Program-made: the position numbers and the translations under genes
Notes under the pieces: generated by a model
The model's database searches: none
What the model saw: the letters and a program-made list of their open reading frames with translations, nothing else
Told to the model about the DNA's origin: nothing
Assembly (NCBI GenBank): GCA_000969725.1
Contig: JXSR01S061524.1
DNA from: Ophiothrix spiculata
Lineage: Eukaryota; Echinodermata; Ophiuroidea; Amphilepidida; Ophiotrichidae
Strand: one strand, 5' to 3'
Length of the DNA: 21,371 nucleotides
In this document: one piece after another, positions 9,417 to 19,321 of the stretch
Numbering within the stretch: the stretch's first letter is position 1
Layout: each line of letters starts with the position of its first letter

Positions 9417-9828
9417 CAGTAGAACCTCGTTAACACAAAATCACTGGGGACAATGATTTTTGTTTATGTCATCAGGATTTTGTGTTATCCAACTGAATTC
9501 ACATATGTGATGTCTTTGAAGATTATATCAATTTTGATTTTTTTCATTTCATCTGTTGCAGCATTTTCAAAGCTTTGATGTCGGTGTTGAATGACACCTT
9601 ACTTGTCACGTTGAAATTGATTAAGGCGATCACATTTTACAACAGAAAATCTGCTGGAAATTCTTATTATTTTTCATTATTTTTTGCTGCCAATTTTCAC
9701 CTGTATCTTGAAAAGTGTTCTGTTGCAAAGTCCCCCTTTTCGGGTGAGTCATCACATATTCACATTTGGGACCAACCAACCATTTTGTGTTATCAGTTTT
9801 TGTATTAACTGTTGTACGAGGAAGCCTA
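9417..9828. mobile_element. Decayed pogo/Tc1-mariner-like element
   Basis: The left end CAGTAGAACCTCGTTAAC follows TA (9415-9416) and matches the well-known end form of pogo/Tigger-like elements. A TTTTGTGTTATC word occurs near both ends. The right end, GTACGAGGAAGCC before TA (9829-9830), is a mutated complement of the left end. There is no transposase; the 77-codon frame inside is not recognisable. Confidence 0.45.
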
Positions 9829-9830
9829 TA

Positions 9831-12330
9831 AATCTAGTAAATCTTTACTTAAAATAAGCACAAATATTGCTTCAGACTGATGTTTTTCATGTTGAAAATG
9901 GATTCTCGAAAAATGTGTGCTATTGCTTCAATCACTTGTCTCTACCACCTGGTAATTCCAAACAAGAATGTCTAGGTGGTAATTATGGTAATACAAATTT
10001 TGAAGTCCCAAAATCCGTTAACATCTCGTAACACTTTAATCTCAAAGGATTGTGGACCTCTGACAGTAAAGTGTTATATGCCTGCAACATTGGTGCTCAC
10101 ATTCAAACAAATATTTCATGAAACTGGTCACCAATACCACATTTGATGAAGAAAACCAATTTCTGCCCAGCGTGAAATTCTAGATCAGATATCTGAGAAG
10201 TGTTGTTTGCCAGCAATGTTTATTTATCTATCTGGGCCATGTTGTGATGTAGATAGGGACTAGCCTAGATTTTTGTTTTTCAATCTTCTTTTTTCCACTT
10301 TACGTCTCCTGTTTATTTTCATGTTTACTTCAGAAAAGTATCCACTTTAAGAAAATTTGAATAGAAACATGCTGAGATAGTTTCTTGTTACACATTTTTA
10401 TTTGTCTTTAGCCTGTATCATTCAAACAAACCATATTGATGGTATATTTTTCTTCTTTTATATTCAGATCTGATTTCCTGAAATAGGTTCTATTTATCTT
10501 TTGAAAGATTAATTCATTTTGGAAATTAAAATATAAAAGGGAAATTCAAACACTGCTAATACTAATTTAGTATGACAAAGCAAAAAAACCTTTGAAAAAT
10601 ATTGACTACAAGATTTAACAAATTTATAGGAATTGTTTGATTTCTCTTGATTTCAATAAATATTTTAGCCTAGAAACAAAGATTCCCTCCTGGGGGACTG
10701 CTTGCATACTAAAGCGCTACTGAATACTTATATACTTATGTTTTTCTCACATTTTTAGATGTTTAAATGTAAAACATGTAGGCCTACAGCACAATGCTCA
10801 ACCTGAGCAACCCTAAGTTACAAGTGAGATAGGAGACAAGGAGATAGCTTGATTTACAACCCTAAATGGTGTACATTATGCTGAAAACTATCCCTTTTTT
10901 CCACAGACATAAATGCCATTGGTTGGTCAAAATCCGACCCTTTTACAGGTTTTTTTATATCAAGAACAAGAGTATCAATTGCCTTCTGCAGCGCACCCCT
11001 AGATTTGGTCACACTCTCCTTAGTAACCATATGAAATCTATGCTAGTCCCTATAGGTATTATGCACATCATGTCCTGAAACTTGACTCATGATCAGCTAA
11101 ACATGTGTAATAAGGAGCAGAATTTGGCATGACACATGATCTGTAAAACATGAGATGTGAAGATTTACGGCATAATATCAAAATGAAAAAAAACCACCAC
11201 ACTTATGGTATGGTTGTTGAACTGTTTAGTGTTGATTCTTTTACTACATAGATCAAAATTAGAGTACCGGTATTGCACATTATTTTGCATATTCAGCAGA
11301 AATTTAAGATTTAAAACTCCATTATCAAAAACTGAAATCGAATTATTTATTTTTATTCTATCACAAAATGTGAAAGTCTAAGTTTCATTATATGTTGCAG
11401 ATAAGTGCAGTGATAAAACTTCCACATAAAGGAGGTTGTCATTAAGCTTAAGCTAAGGTAGTGTTTTAAACACTGATATGTTTGAGTTTTATTCATAATA
11501 AAAATGAAATACACCCCTGTACTGACAAATTCTTGCAATTAGTAGATTGTAGAGTCTGACCGAAACCCAATATTGGAATCAGCTGATTCCGATCTTAAAT
11601 AGTTTCAAATCAGCCGATTCAGATTCCGATTCTTTAAGTGAATATTACCAAAGGCAATAAATTGCCGACATAACCTAATACCGGTGAATCAATTGATCAT
11701 TTTAAGATCCAAACTGTCCCGAATCCTCCAGAACAAAATTTCATCACTAAAACCGTTACCAGACTGAATAATGGATGATGATTCAGAATTCAAGGTAGCT
11801 TAATTATACATAAAATGCTAATTACGCATCAGTCATAATCTCTTGCTTCGGACCCTTTCCTTGACTTAATTCAGATGTCCTGGCTCTCTTAATTTCATGG
11901 CAGACTTATTCAAGACAAGTCATTTATTATTGTTTCCAATGAGCGATGGTGATGAGAACAACATGAAAGCATCAGAGCCGCATGGCCAATCAGCCAACCA
12001 GGCCAGCCAAATGCACTTGATTACAAAACCATGTACCAACATGTTTGTCATTACATGGGATGCAATAATTGGTGGACATGATTTTCAGCAATTAATCCAC
12101 AATTCTGTTGGACGCAGTTTTTAAATTTGGCATTCCCTCAAACTGGTGAGAAACTTTCTGTGTGATGACTATGGAACATTCCAATATTTCCCCAACATTA
12201 AAATATTACTGCTCTGATAAAGGGATATTTTCTTAAGAATAAGTTAAGAAACTGCAATCCATATCAAAACAATAGGTTGTAACAAAAAATAGTTTAGACT
12301 ATGGTCACAATACTTTGAATAACCAGTTAC
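9831..12330. other. Long stretch with little recognisable content
   Basis: AT-rich, without a recognisable gene. Points of note are GGAATCAGCTGATTCC, a perfect 16-bp palindrome at 11575-11590 followed by further GATTC words to about 11635, and a TAGGCCTA word near 10780. Two acceptor-like sites, TTTTTTCCACAG (10906) and GCCTTCTGCAG (10991), lie in a 70-codon frame of unknown nature. The frame at 11897-12124 is polar and unidentified. Confidence 0.35.
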
Positions 12331-12337
12331 GAACAGT

Positions 12338-12427
12338 GTTTAGTCTGTCTGAAGGATCACTGACAGCGTGCTCAGTGAGCAGCGAGCTTGTTGCTTGCTG
12401 TCCGTGTTCCTTCTAGAAGGACTAAAC
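12338..12427. repeat. 90-nt imperfect hairpin
   Basis: The arms 12338-12367 (GTTTAGTC...GACAGC) and 12397-12427 (GCTGTC...GACTAAAC) pair with about 24 base pairs and a few internal mismatches across a 29-nt loop. The loop contains the odd palindrome TGCTCAGTGAGCA (12369-12381). Size and pairing are in the range of a microRNA precursor, but a small foldback transposon explains them equally well. Confidence 0.45.
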
Positions 12428-12628
12428 CAGTGTTTGTACGAGGTATTTTGACTATAGTCTTAGTTGCAGTGATACATTTTTTTTCATTAAACTCTATGTA
12501 TTGTTATTACAGGTGTAATCATTGTCTATGGTGTAACTTGGAACAACATCAATGGACCAATCTAGGTCTGGACCAATCAGAAGTCAGGATTTCATTAAAG
12601 TACGCTCTCTCCTATTGTTATCATACAC

Positions 12629-12812
12629 CCCGTTCAGACAGAGCCAAAAAGTTGTCTTTAGTCGTATTCGAGTTATATCGAGTTCAAAATTCACTTGTGT
12701 GTGAACAGTTCAAGTCGGCTTAAGTCGTCTTTCAAAAAGTCGTCTTACATCGAATTCTCAACTCGCTATAATGCAAGTTAAGTCGCGTTAGTAAATCGAT
12801 GTTCAGTTCACT
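12629..12812. mobile_element. Diverged foldback, AGTCG-rich
   Basis: The block opens with CCGTTCAGACAGAGCC and is rich in AAGTCG/GTCTT words. TTATATCGAGTTCAAAATTC (about 12675) matches the complement of the segment near 12752-12772 with a few differences. The outer ends (GTTCAGAC and GTTCAGTTCAC) do not match well. A decayed MITE is the likely identity. Confidence 0.4.
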
Positions 12813-13164
12813 TAAGAAATGTGGTTAAGCTGTTTTTTATTATATCACCCTTCAAGCATGAAGTCCATATCATCTTAGAAATATAACCTCATGCTGAGTT
12901 CCAAGTTCAAAGTGGCCAGAATCAACAATGTGAGATGTCTAGAATAACATCATGTGCTGCCTGAGGAGGAGGTGGTCAAATGATATGATTACATTAGTGA
13001 TTTCTGGATACTGAAAACAGTCATGCAAGAAAATTGCATTTTTATTCTAATTTTATAACCAAGTTCATTATTAGCGCAATTATTCATAAACATTCAGGAT
13101 ACAAAAAGTTCTTCTTTTCTCTTTAATCTCAGTTCATGATCATACTTTTTATCCAAATAATTTA
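12813..13164. other. No feature recognised
   Basis: AT-rich sequence. No gene or repeat is recognised. Confidence 0.3.
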
Positions 13165-13335
13165 AATTTCCCTAATTTCACTAGTATCACAATAAGCTAA
13201 ATTAAAATGCCGGTAAAATAATTGTTAACATAGCATTGAATAGCAAGATAGCAAGATGATTCAAATTAGTGAAATTAAAATGCACACAAAAAATGAGGGT
13301 TTCCAAATTTGCTAAATTTTCATGCTTTACAGTAC
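13165..13335. repeat. AT-rich repeat with TAATTTCACTA motif in both orientations
   Basis: TAATTTCACTA (13172-13182) recurs inverted as TTAGTGAAATTA near 13266-13277. TAAATTAAAATGC-like words appear twice. The pattern is reminiscent of a widespread invertebrate inverted-repeat family with GCGAAATTTA words in which CpG has decayed. This is inference. Confidence 0.28.
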
Positions 13336-13866
13336 TTTTTTTTTTCAAAATTGATAAGAGTCAACCTGTGCCCTACTTGGTATTAATGATACTAATTTGT
13401 TGCTTTCATGTGATCAAAATAACAGAATGTGTAATATGACCCGCCCTAAAGAAATAAATATTAGATGTAACTATGTAACAGGATGCACCTAAATGAAATC
13501 AACTTAAAGGAAACCAACTCCTTGAAGTAGGGCAATTTGGGAAATTCATTTGTCAAAATGTCTTTAAATATGATATATTTACAAAAACAGTAACGGTTTC
13601 TAGCAAGAAATGATAATAAATGGCATGCATCATCAACCTATGGATCAAGTTTTACTCATTAGTGCAGATTCCAAGATTCATCAAAAATAGAGAGCCACTG
13701 ATAGATTCAACATTAATTTACATTTTTCTGGTGCAAATGTACTTTTGGTTGGGCGTCGGTTTCCTTTTTTCTTTAAGACAAATGTTTAGATTGTTTAACT
13801 ATACAGTGAATGTCATTATTCATGTGCTGACTCAACTGGGGATGCTTGTTTGGATAGGAATCCTCA

Positions 13867-13881
13867 GGGGGGGGGGGGGGG
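13867..13881 (+). repeat. G15 homopolymer
   Basis: Fifteen consecutive G bases followed directly by a T-rich run. Such a tract can form a G-quadruplex and is prone to length change and sequencing error. Confidence 0.95.
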
Positions 13882-14555
13882 ATTTTTTTGTACACATATG
13901 TGCCACATAGGTTTTCCAACAAGAAACTGAATTTTTGGTCAAAATATAGTCTTGCAATGGGAACTGATTTCTTTACCTAAATTAATAAGGTCAGCTGCTG
14001 TTTGTTTCATTAAAATATGCCCATGAACAAGAGCTGGGAATTGACAAAATAAGCTTCGAAATTCACTTTTGAATTTGGAGTCTTGGGGCAAAATGGTAAT
14101 AAAAAGGAGTCTTGGCTGCGACACATACCTACCTGTTGCTTCAATATATGTGAGTACCCCCACCCTAGGAATCCAAACATTAATGTTCAATAATGAAAAC
14201 TGTGATTTTTAAACATTATTTAAAGGTCATTCAGTTCATTAATTTCACTGATTAATTCACTATGTGCAGCTTGTTTACTTTGTTTTAATGTGAAACAAAA
14301 TAACCTTTCAGTTTCAAATGAGTATAACAAATGTGTGTTTTGCAAACAAGCTTTATGGCAAATGCAAAGATAACATACCCTCACAATATTGTTATTGTTG
14401 TCTTTGATCTATATATGACAAAATAAAAGTAAAAGGAGCTCACAAGTTTGCTAAAAATGACAAAACAAAACTTATTATGAACTGAGACTGATTAAAAAAC
14501 ATATTCTATGACTTGCATGTTTGATTAAATCTAAATGAAACAAATTGCATTACAT
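13882..14555. other. Mostly unassigned; one unidentified minus-strand frame
   Basis: The minus-strand frame 14190-13939 (83 codons) contains QPRLLFITILPQDSKFKSEF and is interrupted by splice-like words (CAG|GTAGGT near 14133). It resembles no family I know and is probably chance. The rest is featureless. Confidence 0.2.
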
Positions 14556-14891
14556 CAGTTCGGGAAATCTTGTAATTCACATACTCTAAATATGGTGAGT
14601 GAATTAATGTACAGTAATGGAAATCACATACTATACAGTATATGAATTCAAGTACTCTCACTTCAAATTCATTTTTTTAGTAATCTATGAATATCAGAGA
14701 ACATTTAAAAGCATTTTCATGTTCACTTGATCATATTCTACAAATTTACCTTTATTCATAATTTGCTCTAAAAATTGATTTTAAAGTTAAAGTGTGTGAA
14801 TTCATATACTGTATAGTATGTGAATTCCTTTACTCTATACCATATACCGTACCATATTTAGAGTATGTGAATTACGAGCTTTCCCATACTG
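14556..14891. mobile_element. Foldback MITE, 336 bp, with ACAT target duplication
   Basis: The ends are CAGTTCGGGAAATCTTG... and the complement of CAGTATGGGAAAGCTCG.... A perfect TAATTCACATACTCTAAATATGGT-type segment (24 bp) follows in each arm. Further in, CACATACTATACAGTATATG also occurs in both arms, so the arms pair over about 130 bp with gaps. The flanks are ACAT at 14552-14555 and 14892-14895. No protein is encoded. CAGT ends with a 4-bp duplication do not fit hAT or piggyBac; the superfamily is left open. Confidence 0.85.
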
Positions 14892-14946
14892 ACATTGCAC
14901 ATTTGCTTTTCAATTCTTACTCAAGTTCCAGTTTTATATCTTAATA

Positions 14947-15719
14947 CCGTACTGACTCGAGTAATGTACCATCTTCGGGCAATGTACCACCTGTATATTT
15001 ACAACAAATTTCAGAAATTTAACGTACACGCGCGTAAAATCCCATTGGTATTCTTTAGGAGTCGTCAAATAATCATTACCTAAATATCCCAATACCATTT
15101 ATTTGTGGCCATAATTTGCTGAATTACCTGCAAAAGTTATCATAATATCAAAATCTGCATCAAAAAATAACCGCAAACTCATCTTAATTACGATAGAAAT
15201 GGGTACATTTTATCCAAAATGTCTTATAATTTATCGGAATATCACGGCTGATCGCGGATGAATATACACCTTTTCACTGTTGTCTGTGTTCTAATCGTCA
15301 ACAGATGGCGATGTTTTTGTTCATATAACGGTAAAAATAAATATGAGCATGCGCTATGGACATGCGCAATCGTGATTGTTACTATTACAAAATGGCGAAT
15401 TCACGATCGAATGTGCAATAGTAATTTCACCATATTAAACCTTGATTGTTACGTTCCTGTAAGTGTTTATTGAAAAACTCATCGGGATAATTTTAAAGAA
15501 TATTTACTGAACTGAATTCTGAAATGTGTTATTCAAAACGTTACAATGAATAGCTTTGATTTGATCCCTCCAGCTCGGACAATTCACTGGCATTGTTTAC
15601 CTCGGTAGATTGACCGGTTAGTTCAGTCTCTCTCATGCATCCTCGCGTAAAGTCCCAGCCCCATACTTTGCTCAAAGTTCACGTTCAAAAAAGGTGGGAC
15701 ATTACTCGAGTCAGTACGG
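14947..15719. mobile_element. TA-flanked transposon, 773 bp (Tc1/mariner-pogo type, non-autonomous)
   Basis: The left end CCGTACTGACTCGAGTAATG (14947-14966) plus one more T is identical to the complement of the right end (15699-15719). The similarity goes on through a further CCA.CTT. TA flanks both sides (14945-14946 and 15720-15721). TA duplication and CCGTA..ACTCGAGTA ends fit pogo/Tc1-like elements. The interior is unlike other elements here: it contains several CpG-bearing words (ACACGCGCG, CTCGCGTAAAG) and a promoter-like core. The 71-codon frame at 15258-15473 has no transposase motif. It is probably a deletion derivative that kept 5' regulatory sequence of a larger element. Confidence 0.85.
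15340..15460 (+). promoter_or_regulatory. Promoter-like core inside the TA element
   Basis: Two NRF1-half-site-like words, GCATGCGC (15347-15354) and CATGCGCA (15361-15368), precede AAAATGGCG (15389-15397), a YY1-type initiator word. About 60 nt later a splice-donor-like CCTGTAAGT appears (about 15456-15464). In animals this arrangement is typical of TATA-less promoters with a short first exon. The ATG in the YY1-like word opens a frame of only nine codons. Function is inferred from motifs alone. Confidence 0.3.
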
Positions 15720-15721
15720 TA

Positions 15722-16135
15722 AGTAAAAAAACACGAGTTCATAATATTTTTATCAAAACAAATAACAGATATTGATCACAGACAATTACTATTCAGTGTT
15801 ACTCAAAACAACAATCCCAGCTAAATCTGTCTCATCCTAAAAGCCTCTCAGAACATACATGCAGCTCATGAAAATTTACATTTAGTGTAATGGATCTTAG
15901 GAATCTACGCAGGAAAGTCCCTCCTAAATTTGCATCATGTATTTATGATGAAGCCTGAATGTCTGTGATATCAGAATGAGTGGGCTCTCTTTCAAGCACT
16001 TAAATCAGAAAACTGTCATCTTCAACATGATCAGACAGCAAGTTGAAATTTGGAATTTGTTACACTTGAGCTAACGATTTCTCCCTCGTCCATATTTTTT
16101 TCATACGAACTGAACCAAGCGACACTTGTATTGAA
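15722..16135. other. No feature recognised
   Basis: AT-rich DNA between the TA element and the poly(G) hairpin. No gene or repeat is recognised. Confidence 0.3.
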
Positions 16136-16136
16136 A

Positions 16137-16187
16137 GGGAAAGGTGCGTGGATAATATCTCGGGGGGGGGGGGGGGGCACCTTTCTT
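16137..16187. repeat. G16 homopolymer inside a short inverted repeat
   Basis: Sixteen G bases (16162-16177) lie between GAAAGGTGC (about 16139-16147) and its complement GCACCTTTC (16177-16185). The 9-bp arms could place the G-run in a hairpin loop. The context is reminiscent of the G15 tract at 13867, which is also preceded by a CTC word. Confidence 0.8.
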
Positions 16188-16824
16188 TTTTAAATTCGAC
16201 AGACCTTCTTTCAATAAATTGGGATTAGTGAGCCTATAGTACTAGTAGCTTATACTTGCCATCCTTTACACTCAGTAACAGCAAATGTTCAAATGTTAAA
16301 GTCTTTAAACCCTGGATTTGGTTCCTTTAGGTGGGACATCCTTCTCATTTATCTTCATTATCATTAAAATTGATGAACCTGTGAGTTTGAGTTTGATATG
16401 CCATCAGGCAAGAGGGTATTTGAGGAAGAAGATTAACATCAAGTACTCAGGTTTAAGCCAATCACCAAAGAGCAATTTCAGCTCTACCACCAGCACCCAG
16501 GCATGTCAAAAATTGCACTGAATTTTTGGCCAAATTTAGTCAACTTTAAATGAAATGGTCAATTAACAAATAATATTTACTGATAAAACACACTAAAATT
16601 TTCTACCTACAACCCTGCTAATGATAAAAGAAAGCCTGCATGTCTACACTGACTTCAATTACTTATATTACAGCAAATGTAAGTGGCTTAAAGCTTACAA
16701 CGCTCTGGTCTAAATACGTCAATGGTGACATCATTGTGATGTTTATTTGTCTGAACATCTATGATCGAAGTATGACTAAACAACGCTTTCTAGTACTAAT
16801 GATGCTTAACGCATCATCCATGTG
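16188..16824. other. No feature recognised
   Basis: Frames at 16318-16521 and 16640-16909 are unlike known proteins. One 43-nt AG...GT segment (16408-16450) lacks a pyrimidine tract. Confidence 0.3.
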
Positions 16825-17200
16825 GCCAACACCCAGTGGAAAAATTCATCCTGCTGTTGAAATTCAGCAATGGCAAAAGAACATTTTGCATCAAGAGATA
16901 CAATTATAGATATCTTTTTTTTTTAGTTTTCCCTCTTCAATCATAAGATATTTTGTTTGCCAAACAAAACAATCAAGTATCACTAAACAATCCTTAGAGT
17001 TAACACCAATGGAAAGTTCAACCTGTCAGACAGCCGACACCATGTAAAAATTCAGGATGCTGTTGAAATATAGCAATGGGAAAATATTTTGCAATTAAAA
17101 TTTAAAGAAAATTTTGAAAATACCAACACCAAGTATAAAAATGTAACATGATGTTGAAATTGAGCAATGACAAAACTACATTTTACATTAAAAACCTAAT
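16825..17200 (+). repeat. Three diverged direct repeats
   Basis: A segment of about 70 bp starting GCC(A/G)ACACC, with TGTTGAAAT and AGCAATGG/AGCAATGAC inside, starts near 16825, 17033 and 17121. A partial copy (TAACACCAATGG) starts near 17001. Similarity is modest, with gaps. Related words (AACATGATGTTGAGATGCTAA) occur near 20271. It is likely an old dispersed repeat. Confidence 0.4.
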
Positions 17201-17690
17201 ATGTATAATTTTCAAAACATTTTTTTTTTCATTTCTTCTTATATCGCTAAGGACAATCTACTTTCTACTTGATTTAACTCTGAAACGATTGTATCAAATT
17301 GTCCAATGTGAAACAACAACAATAATGAAGTCAATACAAATTGTTCCACAATGAAATTAAAAACAAAAACAATCATCAAAAAGACCTACTAATGTCTTTA
17401 TGTTGCATATATGTGACCGTCGTATTGAAAGGTACCTTAAGGTTGGCATAGTAAATTACGAGATACTGGCCATTGAAGCTGAGCATAGTCAAAAATCATG
17501 TTTAAGTTCGAATTTCATCAGAAACATTACCTTTGAAGTGTATTCTATCATATTAATCAGGTTTCAACATCCAAAACATAAGAAAAATGTTTTAAAAACC
17601 GAGATAAAAATCCTTTCTCCATTCAAGTTTTACCAGAACAGAATTTTTTAAATTGTTTTTTGAACTATAGTTTTCTGAATCAGCCTGATG
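17201..17690. other. Host DNA left of the hAT insertion
   Basis: No gene is recognised. A CCTTAAGG word at 17435-17442 and another near 18171 might mark an older TTAA-type element into which the hAT copy inserted, but their inner sequences do not match convincingly. Confidence 0.25.
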
Positions 17691-18040
17691 CAGCGTTCGA
17701 ACTAAGGAAAGAAACATGGTTGTCCCACGGACAACCAGGTTGTAATTTTTGGATGTCCGTCAGAAATTTGGTTGTCCGTATTTCAAAACAAAATTTTCAC
17801 ACTTATTTCACAAATTGTGGACAATATAATTTACGCACAGTGCAATCAGGAAATTGAAGAAAAATGCTCAAAAATTGTAGAATTTATAGGAGGTTCCAGG
17901 TTTGAAATAAACTTGCTAAGAAGTATGTTTTGACTTCGAAAAATTATGGTTGTCCGCCGAACAACCGCAGCATTAATTTAGGTTGTCCGGCGCTAGATTT
18001 GGTTGTCCCGGGCAACCGGACAACCAAAATTCGAACGCTG
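17691..18040. mobile_element. hAT non-autonomous element, 350 bp, perfect 8-bp duplication
   Basis: The ends are CAGCGTTCGAA and its exact complement. The flanks are GCCTGATG at 17683-17690 and GCCTGATG at 18041-18048, a perfect 8-bp duplication as made by hAT transposases. The subterminal regions carry GGTTGTCC seven times: forward at 17718, 17770, 17948, 17981 and 18001, reverse at 17729 and 18018. Such subterminal clusters are known binding sites for hAT transposases. The middle is AT-rich with no coding capacity. Confidence 0.93.
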
Positions 18041-18048
18041 GCCTGATG

Positions 18049-18349
18049 CCTTTTACCAATTTGGAAGTAACTTTGCAATCGAACATCGAATACAAAAAGC
18101 AAGGTGTCATCTTAAAGCTTAAAATATAATATTTCAGACGAGACCAAAAAATCAATTTTCATTTTGGGTCCCTTAAGGTAACTTTCGATGTGACGTGTCT
18201 CATATTTCAAGCACCACTTCCAATGATTCATGTTTTAAACTGGGCAGGTGCAAATCAGTGTGCAGATGTTGGAAGTTTTTGTTTTTGAAACACAATCTTC
18301 TATTGTATACAATTTTTCAAACTAATTTTGATTTATAAACAATTGTTGA
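18049..18349. other. No feature recognised
   Basis: AT-rich DNA between two elements. No gene is recognised. Confidence 0.3.
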
Positions 18350-18812
18350 ATTGAATACGCCAGAATAAGAACATCACAACTCCAATAGCTCCCTTCTGTT
18401 AATTATATTTATTAAATATGAATGCATACAAATTTCTGAAAATGCTTTCACATCACTAAAATAGCATTTCCATGTCAATATCCTAATCATATTGTCACAT
18501 TTGACCTTGTTGTTGACTTGTTTAGACATTGTTAGATAATTGTTGTAGTACATTGTTGCTATATTTAAACAGTCATTACAAGAACATCCCAACTCCACGA
18601 GCTCCCCTCTGCAACTATATGCTAGGAAAATTATCTAACAATGTCTAACAAAGTCAACTACAAGGTCAAATGTGACACTTCGATTGGGATAAAGACATGG
18701 AAATGCTTTCTAATGATTTGACAGCATTTTCAGAGATTTATATTTTACATAACTTAACAGAAGGCAGCTCATGGAGTTGGGATGTTCATGTTCTTATTCT
18801 AGCATATTCAAT
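18350..18812. mobile_element. Foldback element, 463 bp, with an extra internal terminus
   Basis: The left arm (18350-18543) and the complement of the right arm (18628-18812) are similar throughout. Shared words include AGAATAAGAAC, AGCATTTCCATGTC, GTCACATTTGACCTTGT and AGACATTGTTAGATAAT. Between the arms, AGAACATCCCAACTCCACG and the following bases (18581-18611) repeat the outer start of the left arm in direct orientation. The unit is therefore forward, truncated forward, then inverted. No protein is encoded, and no target duplication was found. Confidence 0.8.
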
Positions 18813-18844
18813 TGTAAAAAAAAGAGTTTGAATGCTGTCATTAA

Positions 18845-19181
18845 GGTGTCTGGTCCATGTAAGATCTGCCAAAAATGTTCTAGTAAAAATCGGCATGAAT
18901 GATATTTTTATTGATGTAGAACCTATTTTTAAAAAGAAAATTTGGGATCACCGGACTCATTTTTGCATGCGAGTCGGTTTCAAAACAGCATTTTTAAAGG
19001 TTTTTTGGGAAAAATTAGTACAGGGGTCTATGGGAAATGTGGAAAATGTGACATTTTTTAGTGTTGATTCAAAAAATTCCCACCAAAATTTTTTTTGTCA
19101 ATTTTTCCTCAAAGTTGCACAAAAGTATGATCTTTCAATTAATTTCATGAAAAATGAGTAAATATGTGTGGACCAGACACC
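18845..19181. mobile_element. TTAA-type MITE, 337 bp
   Basis: GGTGTCTGGTCCA and its exact complement bound the element. TTAA lies directly outside both ends (18841-18844 and 19182-19185), as expected for the piggyBac or Kolobok groups, which duplicate TTAA. The flanking palindrome extends to CATTAA. The 109-codon open frame across the element has no transposase features, so it is not annotated as a gene. Confidence 0.82.
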
Positions 19182-19321
19182 TTAATGCAAGGCAGTACAG
19201 TAGTGCACTACTAATCTTAAGATGTTAAGAGTTGGGCAACTACTTGGTGAGAGATAGACTAGAGATTCTTGTCCTTGGAAAGGAGATTATAAGCTATTGG
19301 TTTATGTCTTGAAGAATCATA

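Noticed and set aside
12388..12723. 111-codon open frame
   Set aside because: No recognisable family. It runs from the 12338-12427 hairpin into the foldback at 12629, so it is composed partly of repeats.
13939..14190. Minus-strand protein gene
   Set aside because: The peptide is not recognised, splice-like words interrupt it, and no supporting neighbour exon was found.
17435..18178. Older TTAA element hosting the hAT copy
   Set aside because: CCTTAAGG words at both sides are suggestive, but the inner sequences do not match as terminal repeats.
18832..19161. 109-codon open frame
   Set aside because: It lies within a TTAA MITE and has no transposase or other domain feature.
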